A stretch of 64,000 nucleotides of DNA from Nannobrachium achirus (GCA_963921795.1 OY997641.1:52164216-52228215), one strand, 5' to 3'; positions 23,701 to 41,029 are shown, counted from the stretch's first letter. Translations and numbers: made by a program. The notes: generated by a model not told the origin, from the letters alone.

Positions 23701-24944
23701 AGGCTGGTGCGTGGTGTTGGACGGTGCTCAGGGAGGGTGGAGGTCTATCATAACAACAGCTGGGGAACAGTCTGTGATGACATCTGGGGTGTGGATCATT
23801 CTGAGGTGGTTTGCAGAGAGTTGAGCTGTGGGACGGCACAGAGTGCTCCTAGAGGTGCCCATTTTGGCAGAGGGACTGGTCCAATCTGGATGGATAATGT
23901 GCATTGTTCAGGAGATGAAAAGTCTCTAACTGAGTGCCAACACAACACAATTGTACATCATTGTTCTCACCTTGAGGATGCTGGTGTCGTCTGCTCAGGT
24001 AAGAGCAATGTGGATGTCATGGAACTCTAGCAGATAAATGTGTTTGTTTAAACATCACAACATTGTAACACTATTTATTGCCCAGGTTCAGTGGTGAGGC
24101 TGGTGGGTGGTAGTGGACGGTGCTCAGGCAGGGTGGAGATCTATCACAACAACAGCTGGGGAACAATCTGTGATGACGACTGGGACCTGAAAGATGCTGA
24201 GGTGGTTTGCAGAGAGCTGAGCTGTGGGACGGCACAGAGAGCTCCTGGAGGTGCCACTTTTGGCCAAGGGTATGGTCCAATCTGGATGGATGATGTGGGT
24301 TGTTCAGGAAGCGAAATGTCTCTAACTCAGTGCCCACACAGAGGATTTGGTAAACATGATTGTAAACACAGCAAGGATGCTGGTGTCGTCTGCTCAGGTA
24401 AGAGTGGGTGTTGTGGCACTCATCTCAAATAAATAATTGTGGGCTCTATATAAACAATCACAACGGTGCAAAACTATTTATTTGCTTCTTTCTGTTCAAA
24501 TCCAGTGGTGAGGCTGGTGGGTGGTAGTGGACGGTGCTCTGGCAGGGTGGAAATCTCTCACAACAACCGCTGGGGAACAATCTGTGATGACGACTGGGAC
24601 CTGAAAGATGCTGAGGTGGTTTGCAGAGAGATGAACTGTGGGACGGCACAGAGTGCTCCTGGAGCTGCATATTTTGGCAGAGGGACTGGTTCAATCTGGC
24701 TGGAAAACCTGCATTGTTCAGGAAGTGAAAGGTCTCTAACTGACTGCCCCCACAGAGGAGTTGGTGTACACAATTGTGGACACGATGAGGATGCTGGTGT
24801 CGTCTGTTCAGGTAAAAGTGGATGTCATGTCACAAATCTAAGATAAATATATCAAATCACCAGGCTGAGATATCTCTACCAGGCTGAGATAAGATTTTCC
24901 TCATGTTTGTGTGGATGTATGACTATGAGTGTGTGTGTGGGTGT

Positions 24945-25039
<95 letters not shown>

Positions 25040-25681
25040 TGAGTGTGTCGCTTGGCTGGTCGGTCGGTCGGTCGGTCTGTTGGTCAGTCGGTCTGGGATT
25101 CCTTGCCAACTGCTTCCGTGCCAAACTGTTCACTTACGCAGCCAGTAGGCCAAGGACAGGTCAAACTGACATTTTCAAGTCTTCAAAGTACAAATAATTA
25201 TTTCTCTATTGATATACCTCGTCTCCCGTCCCCCTGTCCCTCCGGAACTTCCATTCCTCCCTTCCTCCCCCCTTCCTCTCACTTCAGGACCTCAAACATC
25301 TTCTTCTCGTCTGCTAGTGGTTGGTTCTGTAGCAGCTCTGCTCCTCCTGTTAATGCTGCTGGTAATTGGTTGCTGGCTGGTGTTGAGGAGGAAATTCAGA
25401 AAGCCTGGAGCCGAGACTAACCAGCTAGCCTGTGAGTAATACTAATTCTATGCACAAGAATGCTACGCACACCAAAGTCCTTATACTGGTTCCGCCGGCC
25501 GTGCTGGAAGAATAATCTAAATGGTAGTCTCCAAGAGACGAGGCGAGGTGGCCGGCAGCTGGCCGCATAAAGTGACAATACTTTATTTTTGGACGCAGAG
25601 TAAACAGAAACCAATGTTAAATAAAGCTTATATTAGCTGCTCTTACTTTTTCCAATAACAGTTAGGAACACACGCAAGCAA

Positions 25682-25779
<98 letters not shown>

Positions 25780-27124
25780 TTTCTTACAGCGTATTAGGGT
25801 GTAATATAGAGGGTGGATCTACGTGTAAGTACCAGACTATAGGGAATATATGAATGAGATCAAGTTGATTTCATTTAACATAAGACACCAACACTGATAT
25901 AATGTATCTATTTCTTCTAAGGTGTGATGAATGCCCACATTACAGAGGGGAGAGGTGGTGATGAAGAAGACGTCAATGCAGAGGTCTCCACCTGTCACCA
26001 AGGCACCGATGATGAGAGTGATGACTATGAGAACCCGTCAGTACACTGAGGGTTTGAAATGAACCTTCTTTTTTTCATTTTACTGAAGGCTTAATGTCTA
26101 AAACCCTTACACTCTGCACTTTATTTGACTGATATTCTTGACCTGTATTTATTGCTTATTGTGTATTTTAGGTCTTTTGTCGTGTTTTTATGATCATGTT
26201 GTATTGGAGCTATTGAATCTGAATCTCCTGTGCTGGTCATTAACGGGTGTCTTCTCATGTCGATCTCAGAGACCCCGTGTCAGAGGTCTCCACCTGTTAC
26301 CAAGACACCGATGATGACAGTGATGACTATGAGAAACCGTCAGTACACTGAGGGTTTGAAATGAACCTTCTTTTTTTTCCAAATTTAAAGTTGATTGAAT
26401 TTCAAAGTTTATCCCAACATTTCAAGATCATTTTACTGAAGGCTTAATGTCTAAAACCCTTGCACTCTGCACTTTATTGTACTGATATTCTTGCCCTGTA
26501 TTTATTGCTTACTGAATGTTTTAGGTATTTTATTGTTTTTATGATCATGTTATATTCTGTTGGAGCTATTGAATCTGAATCTGTGCTGGTCATTAACGGG
26601 TGTCTTCTCATGTCGATAACAGAGACCCCGTGGCAGATGTCTCCACCTGTCACCAAGGCTCCGATGATGACAGTGATGACTATGAGAAACCGTCAGTACA
26701 CTGAGGGTTTGAAATGAACCTTCTTTTTCTCCAAATTTAAAGTTGATTGAAGTTCAAAATTGATCCCAAAATAATGAAGGACATCACGCTGAACTAATGC
26801 AATCTCATGTCGATCTCACATCATCTCAGAGACCCCGTGGCAGCCAGCAACATGCATCAACACGTCTGCAACCCTGATGAGGAGAATGATGACGTCTATG
26901 CTAATTTTGACCCAGAGAAGAGCACCAAAGATCATCCCAACCCTGGAAGCAGAGCAGTGGAGGGCCAGAGTGATGTCACTGATGTCGACTGCGTGGCTAC
27001 GCGCCTCAGCCCTGGAAGGAGAGCAGTGGAGAGTCCACTGAGTGTTGTCGTTGATGATGAAGACGACTACATAGCCTTTGAACCCTGCGATGAAGATAAG
27101 CAGGACAACATCTATGCTAACTGA
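17157..27124 (+). CDS. SRCR receptor gene A3: five SRCR domains (767 aa)
   Basis: Exons: leader 17157-17199 and 22680-22712; SRCR 22895-23203, 23294-23596, 23693-23998, 24086-24397 and 24506-24811; membrane 25288-25431; tail 25922-26036, 26270-26338 and 26623-26691; terminal 26830-27124 (TGA). The sum is 2304 nt, exactly in frame. Each SRCR exon is phase 1-1 with eight cysteines (group B). The third domain is the most divergent ([14 protein letters not shown]). No stalk separates the fifth domain from the membrane. The helix is uncharged and is followed by RRKFRK. Tail tyrosines: YENP, YEKP twice, VYAN, YIAF and IYAN, plus a YQDT created in the first duplicated exon. Probable cell-surface pattern or ligand receptor that signals through Grb2-type docking. 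Intron 1 (5.5 kb) is filled with Helitron-like elements. Confidence 0.88.
17649..17719 (-). repeat. TGAT microsatellite with a LINE-tail remnant
   Basis: About 12 TGAT units are followed by AAGGTACAGTTTCATGACAG. The A7 copy at 48131-48205 keeps a further 30 bp with a reversed AATAAAGTCTTC, which shows that the microsatellite is the 3' tail of a non-LTR retrotransposon fragment. Confidence 0.7.
18546..18612. repeat. short hairpin repeat
   Basis: GAAAGCTCACAATGC pairs with GCATTGTGAGCTTGTAG across a loop of about 12 bp. The A7 copy is at about 50496-50560. Confidence 0.7.
19132..20285 (+). mobile_element. non-autonomous Helitron-like element, family H1, first copy
   Basis: It starts TTGTCTCCACCAG after a flanking A and ends with the hairpin GTGCTC-GGAA-GAGCAC, then CGCTT, then CTAG, before a flanking T. 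This is the Helitron 3' layout with insertion between A and T. It carries a CCGT microsatellite (19179-19257) near the 5' end and repeated modules with AGCGCCACCAGGAGG or TATAGCGCCACC. It has no Rep/helicase ORF. The A7 copy is at 51078-52242. Confidence 0.7.
20300..21442 (+). mobile_element. Helitron-like element H1, second copy, absent from A7
   Basis: A7 reads across this point (GTTATTGTCACTTG at about 52257), which gives an exact empty site. The element lies between A and T, ends in the GAGCAC hairpin arm followed by TGCTTCTAG, and leaves no clear target duplication. It contains CCGT/GCGT repeats at 20330-20383 and the same GCGCCACC modules as the first copy. Confidence 0.7.
21722..22568 (-). 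mobile_element. Helitron-like element, family H2, minus orientation
   Basis: On the minus strand it begins TTGCGACCGTCAGGTCGCA and ends with the hairpin CTCCC-GATTA-GGGAG, then TCTTA, then CTGG before a flanking T. The flanks are A and T. The interior has five tandem modules of about 130 bp, each with GTGGCGCTA and GATTTGCGTGATTTTAG. A GACA microsatellite lies at 22499-22530. No ORF of note is present. Copies lie at 31835, 52536 and 53647. Confidence 0.72.
22797..22875 (+). pseudogene. truncated SRCR exon remnant in A3
   Basis: It begins as a normal first SRCR exon (GATAG acceptor, then Glu-Ala-Ala) but stops after HNNHWGT, where it fuses to the intron end of the next SRCR exon. It has no donor, so splicing should go from the second leader exon to 22895, which keeps frame. 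The same fusion is in A7 at 56251. Confidence 0.75.
24925..25095. repeat. GT, GCGT and CGGT compound microsatellite
   Basis: The repeats lie in the intron before the A3 membrane exon. A1 keeps only the CGGT end, at position 1, and A7 has a long GT run at the same place. Confidence 0.95.
25681..25778. repeat. CGCA and CA microsatellite in A3 intron
   Basis: A tetranucleotide run is followed by a dinucleotide run, equivalent to 600-683 in A1. Confidence 0.95.
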
Positions 27125-27357
27125 TGACTTGCAGGCTAAGATCATGTTCAACGTAAATGTAATTACGATTCAGTTATAGTCAATTTAAATCTGTTTTACT
27201 TCCTGCAGAGAAAGGAGAGACAAGCAAAACAAGACTGTTTTGGAATCCAGGTCCTTAAATACCAACTGGCTCAGCCAGTTGAATGTAATGTATTCTATTT
27301 AATGTATTGAATAGAATACAACAATCACAGCATGTTTTTATTTTGATGATGATGAAG

Positions 27358-27450
27358 GACAATTCAGAGGCCTTCACCTGTCACCAAGGCAACGATGATG
27401 ATAACAGTGATGATGATGCTATCTATGCTACCCCAGACATGTTCCCAGAC
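27358..27450 (+). pseudogene. relic tail exon downstream of A3
   Basis: It encodes a 31-codon segment with TCHQGN, an Asp-rich stretch and AIYATPDMFPD. Its stop is supplied by the first three bases of the hAT element inserted next to it. It is not in the phase needed for splicing to the tail exons. Confidence 0.5.
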
Positions 27451-27659
27451 TAGGGGTGTAACGATACATTTTAATAGCGATTCGATACATATCACGATAC
27501 ATGGTTGACGATACGATACATGGACGATATTGCTTCATTCATGCCGATACGATACGATTCGATTCAATGATTTAAAATCAATATAGTAACTATTTAGCAA
27601 AGACAAAATCTGTGTGAAAGGTGTGGATAGTGCTGTTTATTAAGGGAAACATGTATTGA
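27451..27659. mobile_element. truncated hAT MITE
   Basis: It starts TAGGGGTGTAACGATA, identical to the full element at 60507. It is cut off after about 209 bp and joins sequence that lies 2.7 kb further on in the A7-B8 spacer. A deletion therefore shortened the A3-B4 spacer and removed the minisatellite region. Confidence 0.85.
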
Positions 27660-27824
27660 ATCAGTGAATCAGTGTGACATTTCTTGAGCACTTGAGAGCA
27701 GTCTCCACAATTCTCAATCATCGATTATCAGTTAATTGAAAATTGTTACTATTGTTTAATTTTGTTTAATTTAGCTGCATCCCTGCAGAGAATGTAAATG
27801 GCAGAGAACTGGCTGCATGTCAAT

Positions 27825-27943
27825 AAAAGAGGAAGTATCATCATTCATGATGACAGTTTCTTAGATGAGCTTTATAAAGAACTCAACACATCTTCCTAGT
27901 TCAGTCTTCAACTCTACTGGAGAGTGACAGAGAAGACTCCACC
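27825..27943 (+). promoter_or_regulatory. B4 promoter: PU.1/ETS-like box and TATA box
   Basis: AAAAGAGGAAGT lies at 27825-27836, TATAAAG at 27873-27879 and the ATG at 27944. The promoter lies only about 700 bp from the A3 stop. Confidence 0.65.
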
Positions 27944-28335
27944 ATGGGACTTGTAATATGGCGAAAAATCCTGTATTTGAACATGAGTGAGTGCCTGGTT
28001 TTATTATTCTATCAATCAATGTTTTAAGATATTGAAACATGACCCACTTAGAGATCCTTAAATTTGAATTTGAATTTAGAGACGTGAGACAGTTTATAAG
28101 TAACATTCTTGCTCAATTTATAATTGTATAGTAACTGGTATTAACTTGAAGGTATGTGTATGAAAATGAAATGACGGTCATAACCCAGCTTTTCTACACA
28201 GATGACATTGTGAATTGTTAAAATGATGGTTTAAGTTTTCTGCTAACCCAGGAGTCAAATTCACAGAGTGTACATGGGTGGGTGGGAGGGGATATTAGAG
28301 ACATTTGGGGCGCCATATCTTCCTTAAACTAATCG

Positions 28336-28405
<70 letters not shown>

Positions 28406-31163
28406 ACGCACACAAGCGTGCACACACAATGAGTTCATGATTTGTGGCATATTGTGCAAAATGGGCCCCTCCTGCCAACTTTGAAAGTAACTCAAAAGGT
28501 TCTGTTTTTTCACCTACAGTGTCTTTTTTCCTGTACATATCTTCACATGGAGGTAAGCAAAAGTTTGTTAAATTAAAATGTAAATGAGGAATTCTTATTT
28601 ATTAAAAAAAAACAATTATAACAATTATAACAAGTATTTATTTAAATCATAATAAATACATTGTATTTATTATAATTATAATTATGATGATTATTTTACA
28701 GTAGCTGACCAGATCAGATTAGTTGGATCTTCTTCTCGGTGCTCTGGCAGGGTGGAGGTCTATCATAACAACAGCTGGGGAACAGTCTGTGATGACAGTT
28801 GGGACCTGAAAGATGCTGAGGTGGTTTGCAGAGAGCTGAGCTGTGGGACGGCACTGAGTGCTCCTCAAAGAGCCCGTTTTGGCCGAGGGACTGGTCCAAT
28901 TTGGATGGATGATGTGCGTTGTTCAGGAAGTGAAAGGTCTCTAACTCAGTGCCGACACATAGGATTTGGTGTACACAATTGTGGTCATAGTGAGGATGCT
29001 GGTGTCATCTGTTCAGGTAAGAATGGATGTCATATCTCTCAAGGAGGGTGATAGTGATGTCTGTATCCCATACATGGCCTAGCAGAGCGCACCATGAGGT
29101 GCTGGTGCGCTCACCACTGGCATGCTGGTCCCTCATTGGTGGTTAATGGTGACGAAAAAAAAACAACTAATAATGACTTTGCCAGAAATGCTGATCCCTG
29201 ATTGGGCTAAAACAAAGAAGGACACTGACATACATACATACACAGGCCGAACGCAGTACTTGTGTACTATGTCTGTATATTATGTGGCTGACAGTAAAGA
29301 CAGGGCCTTTAGCCTTTAGCCAAAGAGGAAGCAGCGTTCTCGGTCGTCACCACCAACAAGCGCGACCTGATATAAATAACAAGGCACAAGTTGGCATCTC
29401 AACAGAGTGCCAACCTTCTCACCCACATACTTAAAGACAGCACTTATCACCCTACTTGTGCGCTCTGCTGGTCACACTTGTTATTCAAAAGGCGCAAGTT
29501 GGCACCTCAACAGAGTGCAGTTCTATTGGGCTACGGTCTTCAACAAGAGGAATATGTTTTATTTATTATTATTATGATTATTATTTTATTGAAGCTGCCC
29601 AGATCAGATTAGTTGGATCTTCTTCTCTGTGCTCTGGGAGAGTGGAGGTCTATCATAACAACAGCTGGGGAACAGTCTGTGATGACGGCTGGGACCTGAA
29701 AGATGCTGAGGTGGTTTGCAGAGAGCTGAGCTGTGGGACGGCACAGAGTACTCCTGGAGGTGCCCATTTTGGCACAGAGACTGGTCCAATCTGGATGGAT
29801 GATGTGCGTTGTTCAGGAAGTGAAATATCTCTAACTCAGTGCCAACACAATGGATTTGGTAAACATGATTGTAAACACAGCAAGGATGCTGGTGTCGTCT
29901 GCTCAGGTAAGAGTGGGTGTTGTGTCACTCATCTCAAATAAATGATTGTGGGCTATATAAAAACAATCACAACAGTGCAAAACTATTTATTTGCTTCTTT
30001 CTGTCCAAATCAGTGGTGAGGCTGGTGGGTGGTAGTGGACGGTGCTCTGGCAGGGTGGAGATCTCTCACAACAACCGCTGGGGAACAGTCTGTGATGACA
30101 GCTGGGACCTGAATGATGCTGAGGTGGTTTGCAGAGAGCTGGGCTGTGGGACGGCACAGAGTGCTCCTGGAGGTGCCACTTTTGGCAGAGGGACTGGTCC
30201 AATCTGGATGGAAAACCTGCGTTGTTCAGGAAGTGAAATGTCTCTAACTGCATGCCCCCACAGAGGATTTGGTGTACACAATTGTGGACACGATGAGGAT
30301 GCTGGTGCTGTCTGCTCAGGTAAGAATCTAAGTCATATCTTTAATTTATCATGCATTGCAACTCCATAACATAACATGTAACAAAAGTTAACACTCCAAA
30401 TAACTCAAAAAAGAAACAAACCAAAGCAACAATCACAAATATAGCAAACACATGATATGGAAATTAAGATTTTTTCTGTCTTCCTCTCCTAGTTCCACAC
30501 TTGCTAAACCCTATGAGAGTGGTTTGGACTTTAGGAGGGGTGCTGCTACTCTTATTGCTGCTGATTGGTCTCTGGCTGATACACAGAAAGACAACGACCA
30601 AAACTGATAACACAGCCTGTGAGTAATTGTAAATGGTGCATCTTCTATAGTGCCTTATCCAAACTACTTTACAATTGGAACAATGTTCAAAATGGTTCAT
30701 GATATTGGCATTTTTCAGTATGCCACAGCCTAATAAAAAGAAACATGGACTGTAGATACGACTGAATGTAAAACTGGAATGAAGAAGTTCTCCCTCTCGT
30801 ATAATTACAGTAAACACTGCACATTCTGTGGTTTCCTGTCAACATTAGAACTTGTCTTTGGGTTGTGAACAACAGGAAAGATGACGAATTGATACGAGTA
30901 CTATTTGTGTACTGATGTGGCCGTATTTTCTTTAAAAGAAGGAAATTAGGGCAGCCCCCGCCCTAGTGTAGCGGTTAGAGCTAAGCATTCCATGCGATAC
31001 GCCATAGGTTTGAACCCTGCTGGGGGTCAGGCATGTGGACGAAAAGCGTTCCTAACGCCAAATCAAATGGTTTCAGATCTGAGCCAATTAAAGGAGTAGT
31101 TCACCCCCAAAATGACTTTTTTTCTATTGATTACTCACGCCATGGAGACTTGAGTTCAATTAT

Positions 31164-31208
<45 letters not shown>

Positions 31209-33210
31209 AAAATTCACCCCCATTGATTCTGGAATCAATGGGGGAACATTTATTGTAATCAAATTATTGTCTTAGGAATGCAACAAAAAACAAAAAACAT
31301 TATTGAACTCAAGTCTCCATGGCATGAGTAATCAATAGGAAAAAAAAAGTCAAGTTGGGGGTGAACTACTCCTTTAAGTCTCCTGCCTTGGATGGGAGTC
31401 TCAAGATGTAAAAAACTGATTGAATGTTATTAGATCAGAATCTACCTCATTGCTGATTATATTTAAATGATTGTTGAATTATTTTTGGTTTGAGCTTTAA
31501 ATATTGCAGTATACACTTACAGGAAGAGTTAGAATCAAGCCAAGAACATTATTTAATTCATAACCGAATAGAACATGGTGGCCGTACCCATCGAGTTCAA
31601 TGGAGAAGTGGCACCATGTTATATATGTATTTATTTTCCTCCAAGGTGTGATGAACGCCAACAACACAGTGGGCAGAGGAAATGATGATATCTACGTCAA
31701 CGCAGAGGCCTACACATGTCAAGGCAACGATGATGACAGCGATGAAAATGGGTCAGTACACTGATAGTTTTAAATGAATCCCAATTGAATAATGTCTTAA
31801 GAGAAATATACCACAATAATAATCATCATAACTACCAGTAAGACTCCCTAATCGGGAGATAAGCGACCGTAGGTGGCTTATCTCCACAAATAGGGCAAAA
31901 ATGTGTTTTTCCAAAATCTTCCTGATCCATGTTGATGACATGAGTGTAGACATACTGTGTAGTGATATTCGTGATTTTAGGGCAAAAACTGTAGGAGCAG
32001 TGTCCAAAAATGTGTTTTAAAAATCGGCCTGAAGGTGGCGCTAGAAAAGGGCCATGTGAGAAATGAGGGGTGGGGTCTCCGCGTTGCCTTGGCGGACGAA
32101 TAGGTACCGGCCCCGGCTCTCCCGGACGCTCCTAGCCCGAGTTACGGCATTTTATGTGTGCTGCAGTGGCAGGGGGTCCTCCACTGGGGGCGCCACCACT
32201 TTTGCATCCGTTCTGGAGCACCAGGAGTCGGTGGTCCCCGGGAATTCCCCGTGAGCAGCCCCGTTGGGGTGGTCATTTGGTCATTTTTGCACATTTGGTC
32301 ATTTTTTACATCTGGGGGTCCCCCAGGGACCTGGGGATCCCTGGGGCTCCGGGGGTCCTTGGAGGTTGTAGTTTGGCAGGCAAGGAGTGTGTGTGTAAAA
32401 TCTGGCATGGATCGGGTCAACGGGTGCGGAGATATAAGCAGGGAAAAAGTGTGACGTGTGAGCACATTTGGTCATTTTTTACATCTGGGGGTCCCCCAGG
32501 GACCTGGGGATCCCTGGGGCTCCGGGGGTCCTTGGAGGTTGTAGTTTGGCAGTCAAGGAGTGTGTGTGCAAAATGTGGCATGGATCGGGGCAACGGTTGT
32601 GGAGATATGAGCAGGGCAAAAGTGTGACGTGTGACGGACTCACTCACAGACAGCCGGTGGAGGTTTTGGTAGTAAATGCGACCTACGGTCGCAATCATCG
32701 TCAATCCGCATGAGGTCTCATCTTTTCTTTTTGAAATTCAAGTTGTTTTTTTTAGACAGCGGAGGCTAAACGTCTTCCTATCTCCTGTGCTGGTCATTAA
32801 CTTATGGACATCACGCTGAACTAATGTCTTCTCATGTCGATCTCAGATACCCTGTGGCAGCCAGCAACATGCACCAACACGTCTGCAACCCTGATGAGGA
32901 GAATGATGCCGTCTATGCTAATACTGACCCAGAGAAGAACACCAAAGATCATCCCAACCCTGGAAGGAGAGCAGTGGGCCAGAGTGATGATGATGTAGAT
33001 GACTACATGCCCATGAAACCCTGCAGTGAACATGAGCAGGACAACATCTATGTTAACCAAGACATGATGAACCCTGAGAGCAGCACCAAAGAACACCTCA
33101 ACCCTGGAAGGAGAGCAGTGGAAAGTCCACAATGTGTTGTTGTTGAAGAAGAGAACAATTACATAGCCTTTGAACCCTGCGATGAAGATAAGAAGGACAA
33201 TCTAGGCTAA
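27944..33210 (+). CDS. SRCR receptor gene B4: three SRCR domains, long tail (534 aa)
   Basis: Exons: leader 27944-27986 and 28520-28552; SRCR 28702-29016, 29595-29906 and 30014-30319; membrane 30493-30618; tail 31646-31751; terminal 32847-33210 (TAA). The sum is 1605 nt, in frame. All three SRCR domains have eight cysteines. The membrane exon is the VPHLLNP type with an uncharged helix and a short RKTTTK stop-transfer. The tail carries IYVN, AYTC, VYAN, YMPM, IYVNQD and YIAF, so it has both Grb2-type and p85-type docking motifs. It has two NPGRRAV modules, a sign of internal duplication. The terminal exon begins Tyr-Pro where paralogs have Asp-Pro. The second SRCR exon uses GAAG as acceptor because the usual TAG is missing. 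This is the most complete B-type gene in the window. Confidence 0.88.
28338..28404. repeat. TG microsatellite in B4 intron 1
   Basis: A dinucleotide run of about 33 units precedes the second leader exon. Confidence 0.95.
29058..29530. repeat. interspersed repeat between SRCR exons 1 and 2 of B4
   Basis: It shares GCTGGTCCCTSATTGG and GGTGCCAACTTGTGC-type phrases, partly inverted, with the blocks at 15880-16120 and 33265-33500. CAAGTTGGCA-CTCAACAGAGTGC appears twice (29390 and 29500). No coding content was seen. Confidence 0.6.
30954..31087 (+). repeat. tRNA-derived SINE-like repeat in B4
   Basis: A box TAGTGTAGCGGTTAG and B box GGTTTGAACCC (31007-31017) stand at tRNA spacing, and CCCCC/GGGGG could form an acceptor stem. 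It is intronic and shared with B2, so it predates that duplication. Confidence 0.6.
31088..31377. mobile_element. TTAA-bounded inverted-repeat MITE in B4
   Basis: Terminal inverted repeats of about 75 bp are bounded by TTAA. The centre has an AT microsatellite (31169-31201). This is the short form of the element at 12033-13511. Confidence 0.85.
31835..32694 (-). mobile_element. Helitron-like element H2 in the last intron of B4
   Basis: B2 gives the exact empty site (15288/15289). The insertion lies between A and T with no target duplication. On the minus strand it starts TTGCGACCGTAGGTCGCA and ends in the CTCCC/GGGAG hairpin, TCTTA and CTGG. The interior differs from the A3 copy. It holds a GC-rich block and a duplicated phrase around CTGGGGGTCCCCCAGG (about 32316 and 32486). 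Confidence 0.75.
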
Positions 33211-34391
33211 CTGATGACTAGCAGGCTAAGACCATGTTCAACGCAAATGTAACTAGAACTGCACTCTGTCGAGGTGCCAACTTGTGCCTTGTGCACAGGC
33301 CATGTATTGCTTACTTGTGCGCCAGCAGAGCGCGCCATCACCGCTGGTGATGCCATTGACATCACCACTGGCATCACCAGGAATGCTGGTCCCTCATTGG
33401 CTGTTAATGATGACGTTGCCAGAAATGCTGGTCCCTGATTGGGCTACGGGCTTAAACACACACCAACATACATATTACATACGCAGCCGAAAGCAGTCCT
33501 TGCATGCTCTGCAGGCGCAAGTAATTACAAGTCAGATCTGTTTTACTTAGAGAAAGGAGAAAAATGCGAAACAATCCATGTCCTCAAATATCAACTACTT
33601 GAATGTAATGTATTATACATGTATTTCATTTATTTAATAGAATACAACATAAAGCATGTTTGTTATTTTGTTGATACAGTAGAATCAGGCTTGTTGTTAT
33701 TAAGTCTGTGTTATTTTATTTACCATAAAGTAGGCCTATTTTACTAAAGCCTGAAGCCTTATGTTGATCAGGAGATGGATCTCCTCAGGTAGAACTTTAG
33801 TTCAGGTTTGTAGATTTTGAAACATGCTGGCAAAAAAGATGTTGAATTGTCCTTACAATGAGCGAATGAAACTAGTCTAGATAATATCTTTGATACTGTA
33901 AATAGTTTGCTTTTTGATATTAGTTTGCATGCATTTTAAGGAAAACTTTATAATCTATTCTAAACAATCATAGCATGAATTGAGAGAAAACTCACAAATA
34001 TTCCAAAGGAATTGTTTTTTGTTGTAATTTAGCTTTTGGTTTATTGTTGCCATTGCTTTTGCACACTTTAACATGGAGGTCAGTCCTGGCCTGTACGTAC
34101 ATTATACTATGGATTCTTTATATTATGCCCGGTTTGTTTTTGATGACTGTCAACGTCAAACAACTCAACATCTCAATATGATAGTTTGATCACCATAATT
34201 CCTCAATATATTTATGTATTCATTTCGTTTTTAAGACATATCTACTGTACAGTGACAGTAGATGCATTATATGTCAAAAGGTTATTTGACTGCGACTGAA
34301 TCCTGCTTGCTTCAAATTTCCCATCGCTCATTAGACACTTACGGTAGGTATATAATGCCCAAATTGGGCTTGCATTGTAATCTGGCTCAAT
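33211..34391 (+). other. B4 to C5 spacer
   Basis: This is B4 3' flank and C5 upstream sequence, very close to the B2-A3 spacer, including the repeat block at 33265-33500. No gene was found. Confidence 0.55.
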
Positions 34392-34541
34392 AGAGAGGAA
34401 GTCTCAAAATAATACCTGGTTTCCTGCACAGTTTCTATAGAAGAGACCTCACTACAATATAAAAAAACACTTCTTCCTAGTTTAGTCTTCGCCTTCATTT
34501 GGAGACTGACAGAGAAGACCCTATCAATTTATATCTGCACC
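34392..34541 (+). promoter_or_regulatory. C5 promoter: PU.1/ETS-like box and TATA box
   Basis: AGAGAGGAAGT lies at 34392-34402, TATAAAAAA from 34458 and the ATG at 34542. Confidence 0.6.
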
Positions 34542-40155
<5,614 letters not shown>

Positions 40156-40866
40156 TGAAGATAAGCAGGACAATCTATCCTAACTGATGACTAGCAGGCT
40201 AAGACCATGTTCAATGTAAATGTAATTTATTCAATTTAAATCGGTTTTACTTCGGGCAGAGAGAGGAAAGAAATGCAATACAAGACTGTTTTGGATTGGA
40301 ATCCAGGACCTCAAATATCAAGTGGCTCAGCCAGTTGAATGTAATGTATTCTATTTTATGTATTGAATAGAATACATTATACACAGCATGTTTGTTATTT
40401 TGAACTGATAAAGTAGGATCAGGCTTGTTGTTATCAAGTCTGTGTTATTTTATACACCATGAAGTAGGCCTATTTTACGTTGACTAAAAGCCTTATGATA
40501 AAGAGAAGTTATTCGAATTCATCAGGAGATGGATCTCCTCAAGTAGAACTTTAGTTTCAGGAAACAAGCTGGCGAAAATAAAATGTTGAATGTCCCTTAC
40601 AATGAGCGAATGAAAATAGTCTAGATAATCTCTTTGATACTGTAAATAGGTTGCATGCATTTTAAGGAAACCTTCATAATCTATTCTAAGCAATCATAGT
40701 GTGAACATTGAGAGAAAACTCACAAATATTGGTTTTGGTTGTAATTTAGCTTTCAGTTTATTGATGCCATTGCTTTTGCACACTTTAACATGGAGGTCAG
40801 TCCTGGCCTGTACATTATACAATTAATTATTTATGAAATTGGGCTTGCAATGTAATCTGACTCAAT
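40156..40866 (+). other. C5 to C6 spacer
   Basis: This is 3' flank and upstream sequence paralogous to the other spacers but shorter. No gene or distinct element was found. Confidence 0.5.
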
Positions 40867-41029
40867 AAAGAGGAACTCTCACAATAATCATGGTTTCCTG
40901 CACACATATAGCCTATACATGAGAACTCAACTCACCACATTAGTTATAAGACTAGACACTTCTTCCTAGTCTAGTCTTCACTTTCACTGGAGACTGACAG
41001 AGAAGACCCTATCAATTCATCTCTGCACC
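40867..41029 (+). promoter_or_regulatory. C6 promoter: mutated ETS-like box and TATA-like box
   Basis: The purine box reads AAAGAGGAACT (40867-40877), where the other genes have GGAAGT. TATAAG is at 40945-40950 and the ATG at 41030. The changed core may weaken ETS-type binding. Confidence 0.5.

Noticed and set aside
30954-31028. Functional tRNA gene
   Set aside because: The A and B boxes are good, but the segment is a repeat shared with a decayed copy in B2 and is attached to a mobile element.
32154-32627. Proline/glycine-rich ORFs of up to 157 codons in 32.06-32.70 kb
   Set aside because: They lie wholly within a Helitron-like element and reflect its GC-rich duplicated segments; both strands are open, as expected for repeat sequence.
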